Shown here one piece after another: positions 6,398 to 12,550 of a stretch of DNA of 12,550 bases; the stretch's first letter is position 1, and the number at the start of each line of letters is the position of its first letter. The stretch is from an uncultured Oscillospiraceae bacterium (GTDB lineage Bacteria > Bacillota > Clostridia > Oscillospirales > Ruminococcaceae), in contig CAKSGA010000069.1 of the NCBI GenBank assembly GCA_934454435.1, positions 1 to 12,550 on the forward strand. Direction: 5' to 3'. The notes below the pieces were generated by a model. That model did not search any database and was not told the DNA's origin. It saw nothing but the letters and a program-made list of their open reading frames with translations. Made by a program: the position numbers and the translations under genes.

Positions 6398-8083
6398 ATG
6401 ACAAAAAGAATATTCGGCGGCGCATTCGTTGTGTCGCTGATCGCAATAATCTCCTCGGTCGCCCTGGTCATCGGCATAGCCTACAACAAGGAACAGCAGG
6501 TGTTCAAAAGCCAGCTGGAACAGCAGGCGATGCTCCTTGCGGCGACTATGGATAACACGACCCCCGAGCTGGACGTTGAGAGCCTGGAAAAGCTCAGCTC
6601 GGATATTCATGGCATTTTTGAGAACCGTATAACCTACATTGCCTCTGATGGTACGGTGCTGTTCGACAACGAGGCTGATATCTCCCAGATGGAAAACCAT
6701 CTGAACCGTGAAGAGGTGGTCGCTGCAAAGCAGTCAGGGACCGGCACGGCTATACGTGAAAGCTACACAATGTCCGAGATGACAGTCTACTGCGCCCGCA
6801 CCATCGGCTACGGGTGCGTAGTCCGGGTGGCAGGAACTATGGACACGGTCCTGACAAGAATTGTGAGCATGTGGTGGGAAGTGCTGCTTGTTGTTATTGC
6901 AGCAGCTCTGATATCCCTCTGCGTTGCTGCGCTGATCGCAAGGGCAATAGTCAAGCCGATCAACAACATCGACCTCCACAACCCGGACATCGGCGAGAGC
7001 TACGGTGAGATCGCTCCACTGCTCCACCGCATAAACGACCAGAACAAGGAGATCAGCGAGAAGATAGAGGAGCTCACCCGCAGCCGCAAGGAATTCTCCC
7101 TCATAACCGAGAACATGAGTGAGGGCTTCATCATAATCGACAAACGCACCGAGGTACTTTCCTACAACAAGTCAGCGCTGAATATCCTCGGCTCGGATTT
7201 CTCCGGCAACAGCCACAGCGTGCTGGTGCTCAACCGCAGTGAGAACTTCCGGGCGGCAGTGGAGAACGCCCTTGCCGGTGAACGCTGCGAGGAAAATCTA
7301 CAGATCTCCGAAAAAATCTACCAGATAATCGCTACGCCGGTCGTGACTGACGGAGCAGTCAACGGAGCCGTCATAATTATCCTTGACATCACCGAAAAGG
7401 AAGCCCGTGACGAGCTCCGGCGTGAGTTCACCTCAAATGTTTCCCACGAACTGAAAACACCTCTCACGACCATTTACGGCATTTCCGATATGCTGGTCGG
7501 CGGGATAGTCAAGCCCGGGGACATTCCCGGATTTGCAAAGAATATCCGGGACGAAGCTGGACGCATGATAACGCTCATCGAAGATATAATCAAGCTCTCC
7601 CAGCTTGACGAGAACTCATTCTCCGACCATGAGGAACAGGTAGACATGCTGACGGTGGCTCAGCTCGCAGCAGAACGTCTTTCCGCAGCCGCTGACAAAA
7701 AGCATGTTACCATCAACGTCTCCGGCGAGCGTGCCGGGCTGACCGGAATTCGCCCGGTTCTTGAGGAGATAGTCTACAACCTGCTGGACAACGCCGTCAA
7801 GTACAACAAGGAGGGCGGCAGGGCTGATATCGAGGTTCACGATGGCAGCAGTATAACCATCACGGTCGCAGACACCGGTATAGGTATCCCTGCGGACTGC
7901 ACTGACAGGATATTTGAACGCTTCTTCCGGGCGGACAAGAGCCACTCACGGAAGATAGGCGGAACAGGGCTCGGGCTTTCGATAGTAAAACACGGAGTAC
8001 TGCTCCACGGCGGAAATATAGCCGTCAAAAGCACCGAGGGCTGCGGAACCACATTCACCCTCACCCTCCCCAAAAACAGATAA
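6398..8083 (+). CDS. phoR: PhoR-type membrane sensor histidine kinase
   Basis: 561 residues. TM1 is about 9-29, an extracellular region of about 130 residues follows (30-158), and TM2 is about 160-182. A short linker then continues as a helical stretch (KPINNID ... RINDQNKEISEKIEEL), with only a degenerate HAMP-like match. A PAS domain lies at about 230-332 (ITENMSEGFIIID ... IIILDITE). The kinase core has the H-box FTSNVSHELKTPLTT with H350, the N-box YNLLDNAVKYN (460-470), the G1 box DTGIGI (492-497), the F-box FERFFRAD (507-514, approximately) and the G2 box GGTGLGLSIVKHG, all intact. It should autophosphorylate and phosphorylate the preceding regulator; PhoU and PstB probably gate its activity. 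GAAAGG lies 6 bases before the ATG, 14 bases after the regulator's stop. It is the last gene of the operon. Confidence 0.94.
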   Translation: MTKRIFGGAFVVSLIAIISSVALVIGIAYNKEQQVFKSQLEQQAMLLAATMDNTTPELDVESLEKLSSDIHGIFENRITYIASDGTVLFDNEADISQMENHLNREEVVAAKQSGTGTAIRESYTMSEMTVYCARTIGYGCVVRVAGTMDTVLTRIVSMWWEVLLVVIAAALISLCVAALIARAIVKPINNIDLHNPDIGESYGEIAPLLHRINDQNKEISEKIEELTRSRKEFSLITENMSEGFIIIDKRTEVLSYNKSALNILGSDFSGNSHSVLVLNRSENFRAAVENALAGERCEENLQISEKIYQIIATPVVTDGAVNGAVIIILDITEKEARDELRREFTSNVSHELKTPLTTIYGISDMLVGGIVKPGDIPGFAKNIRDEAGRMITLIEDIIKLSQLDENSFSDHEEQVDMLTVAQLAAERLSAAADKKHVTINVSGERAGLTGIRPVLEEIVYNLLDNAVKYNKEGGRADIEVHDGSSITITVADTGIGIPADCTDRIFERFFRADKSHSRKIGGTGLGLSIVKHGVLLHGGNIAVKSTEGCGTTFTLTLPKNR

Positions 8084-8128
8084 CAAAACTCCTGCGTTAA
8101 GGAGCTGGGTCCTTGTTCTTTTCTTCAT
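7946..8128 (-). CDS. Possible small ORF antisense to the phoR 3' end (tentative)
   Basis: 60 codons beginning MKKRTRTQLLNAGVLLSVFG. The first 15 codons lie outside phoR; the rest is antisense to its ATP-binding region and may be an accidental open frame. It is listed because a consensus minus-strand promoter lies about 60 bases upstream and an AAAAGGAA ribosome-like site lies 8 bases before the ATG, a combination unlikely to be there by accident. The N-terminus (basic, then hydrophobic) is mildly like a short signal or membrane peptide. No homolog recognised. Alternatives are a non-coding antisense RNA, or the remains of a promoter and gene start whose body was lost. Confidence 0.25.
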   Translation of the reverse strand: MKKRTRTQLLNAGVLLSVFGEGEGECGSAALGAFDGYISAVEQYSVFYYRKPEPCSAYLP

Positions 8129-8166
8129 AGAGTATTATTTCCTTTTCAAAGTGTGTATATCTCATC

Positions 8167-8195
8167 TTTATAATATTGCTGGAATACTTTGTCAA
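8167..8195 (-). promoter_or_regulatory. Consensus promoter directed antisense into phoR
   Basis: On the minus strand there is TTGACA (8190-8195), a 17-base spacer and TATAAA (8167-8172). The start would be near 8160, with transcription running into the 3' end of phoR on the opposite strand. It lies just beyond the two-way terminator, so it is insulated from the dockerin gene. Confidence 0.6.
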
Positions 8196-8216
8196 GCAAA
8201 CCTGAATAAATAAAAC

Positions 8217-8246
8217 AGAACGTGGCACCCGAAGATGCCACGTTCT
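8217..8246. terminator. Bidirectional terminator between phoR and the dockerin-protein gene
   Basis: A perfect 11-bp stem AGAACGTGGCA/TGCCACGTTCT has an 8-base loop. On the plus strand it is followed by ATTTTATTTT and on the minus strand by GTTTTATTTATT. It lies 133 bases after the phoR stop and only 3 bases after the stop of the converging dockerin-protein gene, so it can end both transcripts. Confidence 0.9.
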
Positions 8247-8249
8247 ATT

Positions 8250-8426
8250 TTATTTTGCTCCGACTACTGCCTTGAGTATCATCGCACAGTCGATAGCGTT
8301 CACGAAGCCATCGCCGTTGTAATCCCAGGAGTCGTCAAAATCCTTACTGCTTACGACTGCCTTGAGTATCGCAGCAGCGTCCCGGGCGTCTATCGTGGTG
8401 CTGTTATCAGCGTCGCCGGGGAGCCT
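8250..8426 (-). other. Type I dockerin domain at the C-terminus
   Basis: The last 58 residues hold two F-hand-like calcium loops. Loop 1 has D1164, D1166, S1168, D1172 and D1175; loop 2 has D1194, N1196, D1198, N1202 and D1205. The variable positions 10 and 11 that usually set cohesin choice are A-R in the first loop and A-I in the second. The two halves are therefore not symmetric at these positions, which may limit the dual binding mode (inference). This is the strongest lineage marker in the window. Confidence 0.92.
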
Positions 8427-11400
8427 TGTCTGAGTGTCCAGCATTACGACATAATCACCGCCGGCAGACGGGGTCAGCGTTGCAATACCTGTACTTGTGG
8501 AAACCTTAGAGGTAGACTCGAAGATCAGTCTGCCCTTATCCTCATCAAACCTGAAAAGGTTCCCGAAGCGGTTCCTGGTCTTGGTTCCCATCTTAACATA
8601 AAGCACTGCACCGACCTTGTTCGCACCATAGGTGTGTATCCTCATGACCTCGGTCCCGCCTGCGTTGTCCACAAGCACGGACGGAATGTAGACGTCCTTG
8701 GTCTTTACACCGGCACTGAAGCTTGCAACGGTCTTTTTCAGCTTTCCTGTGTCGATCACCCAGCTGATGTTGTCATTTACGATAAGCTCAAGAGTGATTT
8801 TTCTCTTGGTCGCCGCATTTATTACGTCCGCAGGCACCGAAGTCGTTCCGTTGAGCTTTATCTTGATACGGGAACCCTTTTCAGCCGCAGAAATCTTCGT
8901 CTGTATCTGGGTCCAGCCCTTGACTGCCGTACCGTCTATCGAGGGAGGAGATACGGTGTCAGTGGTGGTATCAGTGGTATCATCGGTCTTGGTATCGTCT
9001 TTTTTTGAGTCATCTGTAGGCTTGGTGTCGTCCTTTTTGTCATCATCGCTGGCAGTGGGACGCTTGCGGACTACTACGTTGAATGTAGCAGTGCAGCCCT
9101 TGTAATAAACCGTCAGCACCTGCTGACCTATTACCCATCTGTCAAAATTGTCGATCATGTCCTCGTCCATGTCGATGGTTTCGGTAGTCCCATCATCGTT
9201 TGTGACCTGTATCTTACCGCCGCTGACATTCAGCGACTCGCCGAGATAATAGGAAGTCTTGGTAGGACGTTTGGTGATCTTTATCTCCTTGACGCCATAA
9301 TCCGTACCAAGAGTGTATCTGTAGGTAACAACAGGGCTGGGGTCAATGTTAAGATCATTGGGAACGGCATAGGTCTTTATGGTGTAATCCCTGACATCAT
9401 TCTTGACATACGTAAGAGTGAAAGCCTTTGTGTACTCTATTGCCTTTCCTCCCGTCTGGGGGTCGGAACCGTCAAGAGTATAGTATATCTTCGTGTTAGG
9501 CGTATCGCACTTCAGGGTTATGCTGAGGGACTTTTCATACGAAACTCCCGGCGTATAGTTAGGATACGGAGCCAGCGCCTTGTTCTTCGGGAGGGCCAGC
9601 GTATAAGTTTCAGACACGATATCCGAAGGGTTCATCTTTCCGTTGGGGTCCTGCGCATAGAAACGCAGATAATAAATCTTGGTGCTGTTGGACTCGCCGG
9701 GAAGCCTGAACACGCCGGTGTACTTCTGGAACTCCACCAGCTTTGCGGTGGGATCGGTGGTGTAATATATCTCGGAGCCTACAGTGGTGCAGTTCAGCGA
9801 GATGTCAAGCGACTGCTGATATGTGCCGGACTTGTAGTTCGCAGTTGGAGCATCCACTGTGCGCTTCGGAAGCGTTATAGTGTAAACAAAGGAGTTCACG
9901 GGGCTGTCGTTCTTACCCGGGGCGGTAGCTATCGCCTTGATGTAGTAATACACCACCTCGCCGGAAACTCCGTAAAGTCTTATCGGGCCATTATACGCCC
10001 TGCCGCCTGCGACTGTGGGGACTTCGGGCTCGGCATTCTCGCCGATGGTGTAATAGATGGTCGCACCCTCGGAAGCGGAAAGCGTTACATCTACAGCGTC
10101 ATAGAACATGTGACCCTGTGTGGAGTCTGACGGAGCAGCTGTCGGCCATGCCAGCGCACCCGCCGCACCAACGAACACATTCACCTTTACCTTGTTCTCG
10201 TTCTCTTTATAGGTCATGAAGTCAGGAAGAGAAACAGTACCAGTGATGGTGAATGTCTGGGACCTTGCCAGCTTGGGGTCGTAAAGCGGATCGGAAGTAT
10301 TGAGATCCCATTTTACCGGGTAGGTATCTTCAAGAAGAGTGCCTGCGGGAGCTTCAACTTCGACCATTCCCGGAAGCCGTGCGCCGATATCCTGGATATC
10401 TGTGCCATTCTCGACGACCACCGTATCCGTAGGAGCTACCACACGATAAAGTGCAAGCTTGTCGGTCCTGCCGGGGAATTTATAGGTCACTGTCAGCGTG
10501 CCGGACTCGTTCGTGGAGCAGTTCGCCAGGACTCCATTGACGTACGCCTGGGTCTTGTTGAATGCGAACATGTTCTTCGGTGTGAGCTGAACGCTGACGG
10601 AATATGAGGCATTATAGTCGGCTCTGCCGTTCTTCACGCTGCCTATCCACGCAATGGCGGAGGTCACCGCAACGCCCTTTGTAACCACGCCGCCCTCATA
10701 CCTTGCGACCGTATTGAGTATCTCGCCGCCTACCGGCTTATCCACTTTCAGGCGGACCTCCGGAATATTGGTAAGGCTGGAGGGTTCCAGCGTGATGGAA
10801 TATACATACTGAACAGTGTTACTTGTCAGTTTCTTTTTGTCGTAAGCAAGTACGTTTATGTAGTAGGTCTTGGTGTCGCCCTCAACGCCCTTGAGCGGAA
10901 TGCCGTTGAGATATTTCTGGTCAGCGTCGCCGCCCACCGGGAGGTTCTGGCTGTCAGGGCTTTCATTTACAGTATAATAAATGTCGCCCTCTTTTGCAGT
11001 AAAATAGACCGTAAGGTTATGGTCGTACTCACCGGGAGCTGTATCAGAACGTGGAACCGGGGCGTCAAGCTGGTCTGCCGCCTTTATCTTCACCGTGCAG
11101 TAAAGGTTAAAGGAAGCAGAGGGATTATTGATGTACTGGCTGTAACCTGCCATCGAAACGGTACCAACAAGAGTGAATTCCTGCCCGGTAACGTCGTCCT
11201 CATTGAAAGAGCCCTTTTCAAATATGAAATTGCCCGCTGAATTAGTCCATGTAATGGGAACATTTTCAACAGGTTCGCCACGGTGGGAGCTGGTACCTGT
11301 CAGAATTTTTGCATAGATAGGAAGCGAAGTCAGCACCTTATTCTTGGTGGAGTACACTTCCAGCTCAATGGCGGTGCGGTTAGAGGTGCCGTCCGTTGAA

Positions 11401-11903
11401 GCGGATACCGGGAAAACCGCCTGATCGGCTTTAGGAAGCCCGGTGCGGGTCTTGAAAGTGATCGTCGCTACAAGATAGTCGCCGTCAACTGACAGAGCGG
11501 TGCTCTGGGTAGAAGCGCCATTTTCAACGGTATAATAGTACAGCGTAGGACTGCTTCCGGGTTCATATTTACCATCAGGCGCAAATTTGAGCTTAACACT
11601 GTATTTCTCGTTGTAATCCGCAATTCCGGAGGTTTCAAGAGTGCCGTTTTCACGATACCACTCTACCTCTACGCTGTTAATGTAATCACCGTTGACCTTG
11701 ACTGCGCTGGAGTCCCACAGGGGCTGGTCGGCAACAGGCGAACTAAGCGGGTTGCTTTCCTTCAGTTCTATCATGCTCAGGGGAACTTTGGCGTATGCCG
11801 TGCTTGCCGCATTCAGCACACCGCCCAGCGCTGCCGGGTCGGTCATTGTAAACATAAGTGCCGCCGCTGTGAATGCAGCTGCGAGTTTGGTTCTGATCTT
11901 CAT
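8250..11903 (-). CDS. Secreted multi-domain dockerin protein with Ig-like and chitobiase-type repeats
   Basis: 1217 residues. Signal peptide about 1-38 (ending STAYA). Then a unit of three domains occurs twice: a beta domain marked by ADYN.xYSV (67-155 and 382-480), a Big_4-like Ig domain (about 185-276 and 500-580, with PxxW ... FTxxGTVSxxxY/F) and a chitobiase C-terminal-type domain (278-372 and 583-679). Two more chitobiase-type domains follow (683-772 and 774-866; EIYYTTDP, KIYYTLDGSDP), then a Big_3-like Ig domain (868-946), an Asp/Lys/Thr linker (948-985), a beta-rich domain (993-1157) and a type I dockerin (1160-1217). The dockerin has two complete calcium loops (D1164-D1175 and D1194-D1205), each followed by an AxILKAVV helix. 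No catalytic domain is seen. The dockerin should dock it to a cohesin on a scaffold or the cell surface; a structural or substrate-binding role is inferred. GGAGG lies 7 bases before the ATG. Confidence 0.9.
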   Translation of the reverse strand: MKIRTKLAAAFTAAALMFTMTDPAALGGVLNAASTAYAKVPLSMIELKESNPLSSPVADQPLWDSSAVKVNGDYINSVEVEWYRENGTLETSGIADYNEKYSVKLKFAPDGKYEPGSSPTLYYYTVENGASTQSTALSVDGDYLVATITFKTRTGLPKADQAVFPVSASTDGTSNRTAIELEVYSTKNKVLTSLPIYAKILTGTSSHRGEPVENVPITWTNSAGNFIFEKGSFNEDDVTGQEFTLVGTVSMAGYSQYINNPSASFNLYCTVKIKAADQLDAPVPRSDTAPGEYDHNLTVYFTAKEGDIYYTVNESPDSQNLPVGGDADQKYLNGIPLKGVEGDTKTYYINVLAYDKKKLTSNTVQYVYSITLEPSSLTNIPEVRLKVDKPVGGEILNTVARYEGGVVTKGVAVTSAIAWIGSVKNGRADYNASYSVSVQLTPKNMFAFNKTQAYVNGVLANCSTNESGTLTVTYKFPGRTDKLALYRVVAPTDTVVVENGTDIQDIGARLPGMVEVEAPAGTLLEDTYPVKWDLNTSDPLYDPKLARSQTFTITGTVSLPDFMTYKENENKVKVNVFVGAAGALAWPTAAPSDSTQGHMFYDAVDVTLSASEGATIYYTIGENAEPEVPTVAGGRAYNGPIRLYGVSGEVVYYYIKAIATAPGKNDSPVNSFVYTITLPKRTVDAPTANYKSGTYQQSLDISLNCTTVGSEIYYTTDPTAKLVEFQKYTGVFRLPGESNSTKIYYLRFYAQDPNGKMNPSDIVSETYTLALPKNKALAPYPNYTPGVSYEKSLSITLKCDTPNTKIYYTLDGSDPQTGGKAIEYTKAFTLTYVKNDVRDYTIKTYAVPNDLNIDPSPVVTYRYTLGTDYGVKEIKITKRPTKTSYYLGESLNVSGGKIQVTNDDGTTETIDMDEDMIDNFDRWVIGQQVLTVYYKGCTATFNVVVRKRPTASDDDKKDDTKPTDDSKKDDTKTDDTTDTTTDTVSPPSIDGTAVKGWTQIQTKISAAEKGSRIKIKLNGTTSVPADVINAATKRKITLELIVNDNISWVIDTGKLKKTVASFSAGVKTKDVYIPSVLVDNAGGTEVMRIHTYGANKVGAVLYVKMGTKTRNRFGNLFRFDEDKGRLIFESTSKVSTSTGIATLTPSAGGDYVVMLDTQTRLPGDADNSTTIDARDAAAILKAVVSSKDFDDSWDYNGDGFVNAIDCAMILKAVVGAK
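9306..11705 (-). repeat. Internal protein repeats: duplicated three-domain unit plus four chitobiase-type domains
   Basis: Residues 67-375 and 382-679 share the same domain order (ADYN beta domain, Ig-like, chitobiase-type), pointing to an old tandem duplication. Two further chitobiase-type domains at 683-772 and 774-866 extend the array. Each chitobiase-type repeat has a (T/E)IYYT-like core and ends in Y(T/S)(I/L)(T/A)L or similar. The copies are diverged at DNA level, so the duplication is not recent. Confidence 0.7.
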
Positions 11904-11914
11904 ACCAATACCTC

Positions 11915-11933
11915 CGTATATACCAAGTATACG
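11915..11933 (-). repeat. Inverted repeat at the 5' end of the dockerin-protein mRNA
   Basis: The arms CGTATA and TATACG (6 bp, loop of 7) lie where the transcript should begin, and the 3' arm abuts the GGAGG ribosome site. It could protect the 5' end of the mRNA or modulate access to the ribosome site. It is short and AT-rich, so weak. Confidence 0.35.
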
Positions 11934-11938
11934 TTATT

Positions 11939-11967
11939 ATTATATAATATTTTCCCGTTCAAGTCAA
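11939..11967 (-). promoter_or_regulatory. SigA-type promoter of the dockerin-protein gene
   Basis: On the minus strand there is TTGACT (11962-11967), a 17-base spacer and an exact TATAAT (11939-11944). Transcription should begin near 11932, giving a short leader of about 29 bases with GGAGG. Near-consensus boxes suggest constitutive, strong expression. Confidence 0.82.
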
Positions 11968-11992
11968 TAGGAAAAGTAAATTTCTGCATAAT

Positions 11993-12028
11993 CCTGCCGG
12001 GGAACCTTTCACATTATTTATCGGCAGG
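11993..12028 (-). repeat. Inverted repeat after the RDAC-like gene, possible weak terminator
   Basis: The arms CCTGCCG and CGGCAGG are a perfect 7 bp with a 22-base AT-rich loop, starting about 27 bases after the stop of the RDAC-like gene and upstream of the dockerin-gene promoter. No T-run follows directly on the minus strand, so it is not a canonical intrinsic terminator; a regulatory or mRNA-end role is possible. Confidence 0.4.
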
Positions 12029-12054
12029 AAGTCCGAAAAATGAAGTCCCTGCGC

Positions 12055-12282
12055 TCACGAATTTCCGGAAACTGTGAATGTCATTTCGTCCTCAAAAAAG
12101 AATGCCGTCATTCCCTGCCGTTCAAAATAGCCGCAGATGAACTCCCGCAGACCATCATTCTTCTCGTCCAGGTTGAAATACTGTCCGCCGCAGCCGTCAT
12201 GAAAATGCACATGGTCCGGGTAGTGCTCCGCACAGGCGGCTTTCAGTTTCAGTACCTCACTGTACTCAAATATATGCTTCAT
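12055..12282 (-). CDS. Small protein resembling the RDAC family
   Basis: 75 residues, cytoplasmic, with no signal peptide or membrane helix. The N-terminal helix (EYSEVLKLKAACAEH) leads into VHFHDGCGGQYFNLD (25-39), which resembles the conserved xHLRDACGxQxF segment for which clostridial RDAC-family proteins are named; here the four letters read HDGC in place of RDAC. The C-terminal half has a helix (LREFICGYFERQGM) and a final beta strand (FFFEDEMTFTVSG), suggesting a small alpha/beta fold. The Cys/His-rich centre could bind a metal, but that is only inferred. The start codon overlaps the stop of the upstream LysR gene by 4 bases (ATGA) and has GGGAGG 7 bases upstream, so the two are almost certainly co-transcribed and translationally coupled. 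Family assignment is from memory; function unknown. Confidence 0.7.
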   Translation of the reverse strand: MKHIFEYSEVLKLKAACAEHYPDHVHFHDGCGGQYFNLDEKNDGLREFICGYFERQGMTAFFFEDEMTFTVSGNS

Positions 12283-12550
12283 CTTGCATCCTCCCTTAAC
12301 TCACCACAGGCGCTGAGATAACGCCGCACCTCAGTAATATACACGTCTGCAATGTCACTCAGGATACTGTGTTTCTTCACGACATAGCCGATCTCCATGG
12401 TAGTGTTGCGGTTCTTTTCGTCCTCACGGAACGGAACTGCACGGTACTCGCTGCCGTTGAGCTCCTCGCAGATAATGCCGGAGCAGAGCGTATAGCCATT
12501 CAGCCCGACCATCAGGTTGAGCTGGGTAGCACGGTCGGTGCTCCTTATCA
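12279..12550 (-). CDS. LysR-type transcriptional regulator, C-terminal part (runs off the window)
   Basis: Only the last 90 residues are present; the open frame continues beyond the window edge, so the DNA-binding domain is not seen. The visible part matches the end of a LysR substrate-binding domain: STDRATQLNLMVGLNGYTLCSGIICEEL (the helix and strand at the second subdomain), a following YRAVPF strand, then EIGYVVKKHSILSDIADVYITEVRRYL, the usual closing strand and helix. A methionine at 12510-12512 is internal to the domain and should not be taken as the start. The gene lies directly upstream of the RDAC-like gene with a 4-base overlap. Effector and targets cannot be told from this fragment. 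Confidence 0.8.
   Translation of the reverse strand, partial: IRSTDRATQLNLMVGLNGYTLCSGIICEELNGSEYRAVPFREDEKNRNTTMEIGYVVKKHSILSDIADVYITEVRRYLSACGELREDAR

Noticed and set aside
8089..8104. CTCCT/AGGAG hairpin just after phoR as a terminator
   Set aside because: The 5-bp stem has no T-run after it; the 11-bp stem at 8217-8246 is a far better terminator.
8235..9008. 257-codon plus-strand frame opposite the dockerin-gene 3' end
   Set aside because: It starts inside the terminator stem and mirrors the dockerin and preceding domain; no ribosome site and no homology recognised.

Overview
The window looks like chromosomal DNA of a Gram-positive anaerobe of the Ruminococcaceae/Oscillospiraceae, most like a Ruminococcus. 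The reasons are a C-terminal type I dockerin on a large secreted protein, a small wall-anchored protein ending in an SPDTG sorting signal, a rubrerythrin, strong AGGAGG-type ribosome sites and TTGACA-17-TATAAT promoters. No rRNA, tRNA, CRISPR array or insertion sequence is visible. The species cannot be fixed from this sequence alone.

Layout. (1) Positions 1-530, minus strand: a short acidic surface protein (103-435) with its own promoter and a strong terminator. (2) 552-1235, plus: a perfect 20-bp palindrome, a probable promoter, the rubrerythrin gene and its terminator. (3) 1269-8083, plus: a complete phosphate-starvation cluster, pstS-pstC-pstA-pstB-phoU followed by a PhoP/PhoB-type response regulator and a PhoR-type sensor kinase. 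The genes lie 0-16 bases apart, except for a 123-base pstS-pstC gap that holds a strong hairpin plus T-run. (4) 8084-8249: a short intergenic region with a two-way terminator and a consensus promoter pointing antisense into the 3' end of phoR. (5) 8250-11967, minus: a 1217-residue secreted dockerin protein made of Ig-like and chitobiase-type modules with no recognisable catalytic domain, plus its promoter. (6) 12055-12550, minus: a 75-residue protein resembling the RDAC family, overlapping by 4 bases the end of a LysR-type regulator that runs off the window.

How the genes work together. PstS captures phosphate outside the membrane, PstC and PstA form the channel and PstB drives it with ATP. 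PhoU reports transporter status to the kinase, and the kinase phosphorylates the response regulator, which probably acts on the Pho-box-like repeats upstream of pstS. Because the regulators sit in the operon they are likely to control, positive autoregulation is likely.

The most striking feature is PstS. Its two halves are in swapped order relative to classical PstS: the segment with the SREDGSGTR phosphate loop comes first, and the segment with GSTSV...DIGMASREL comes last. This is a circular permutation of the binding protein. The other points of interest are the non-catalytic dockerin protein with a duplicated three-domain unit, the antisense promoter at the end of phoR, and the translationally coupled LysR/RDAC-like pair.
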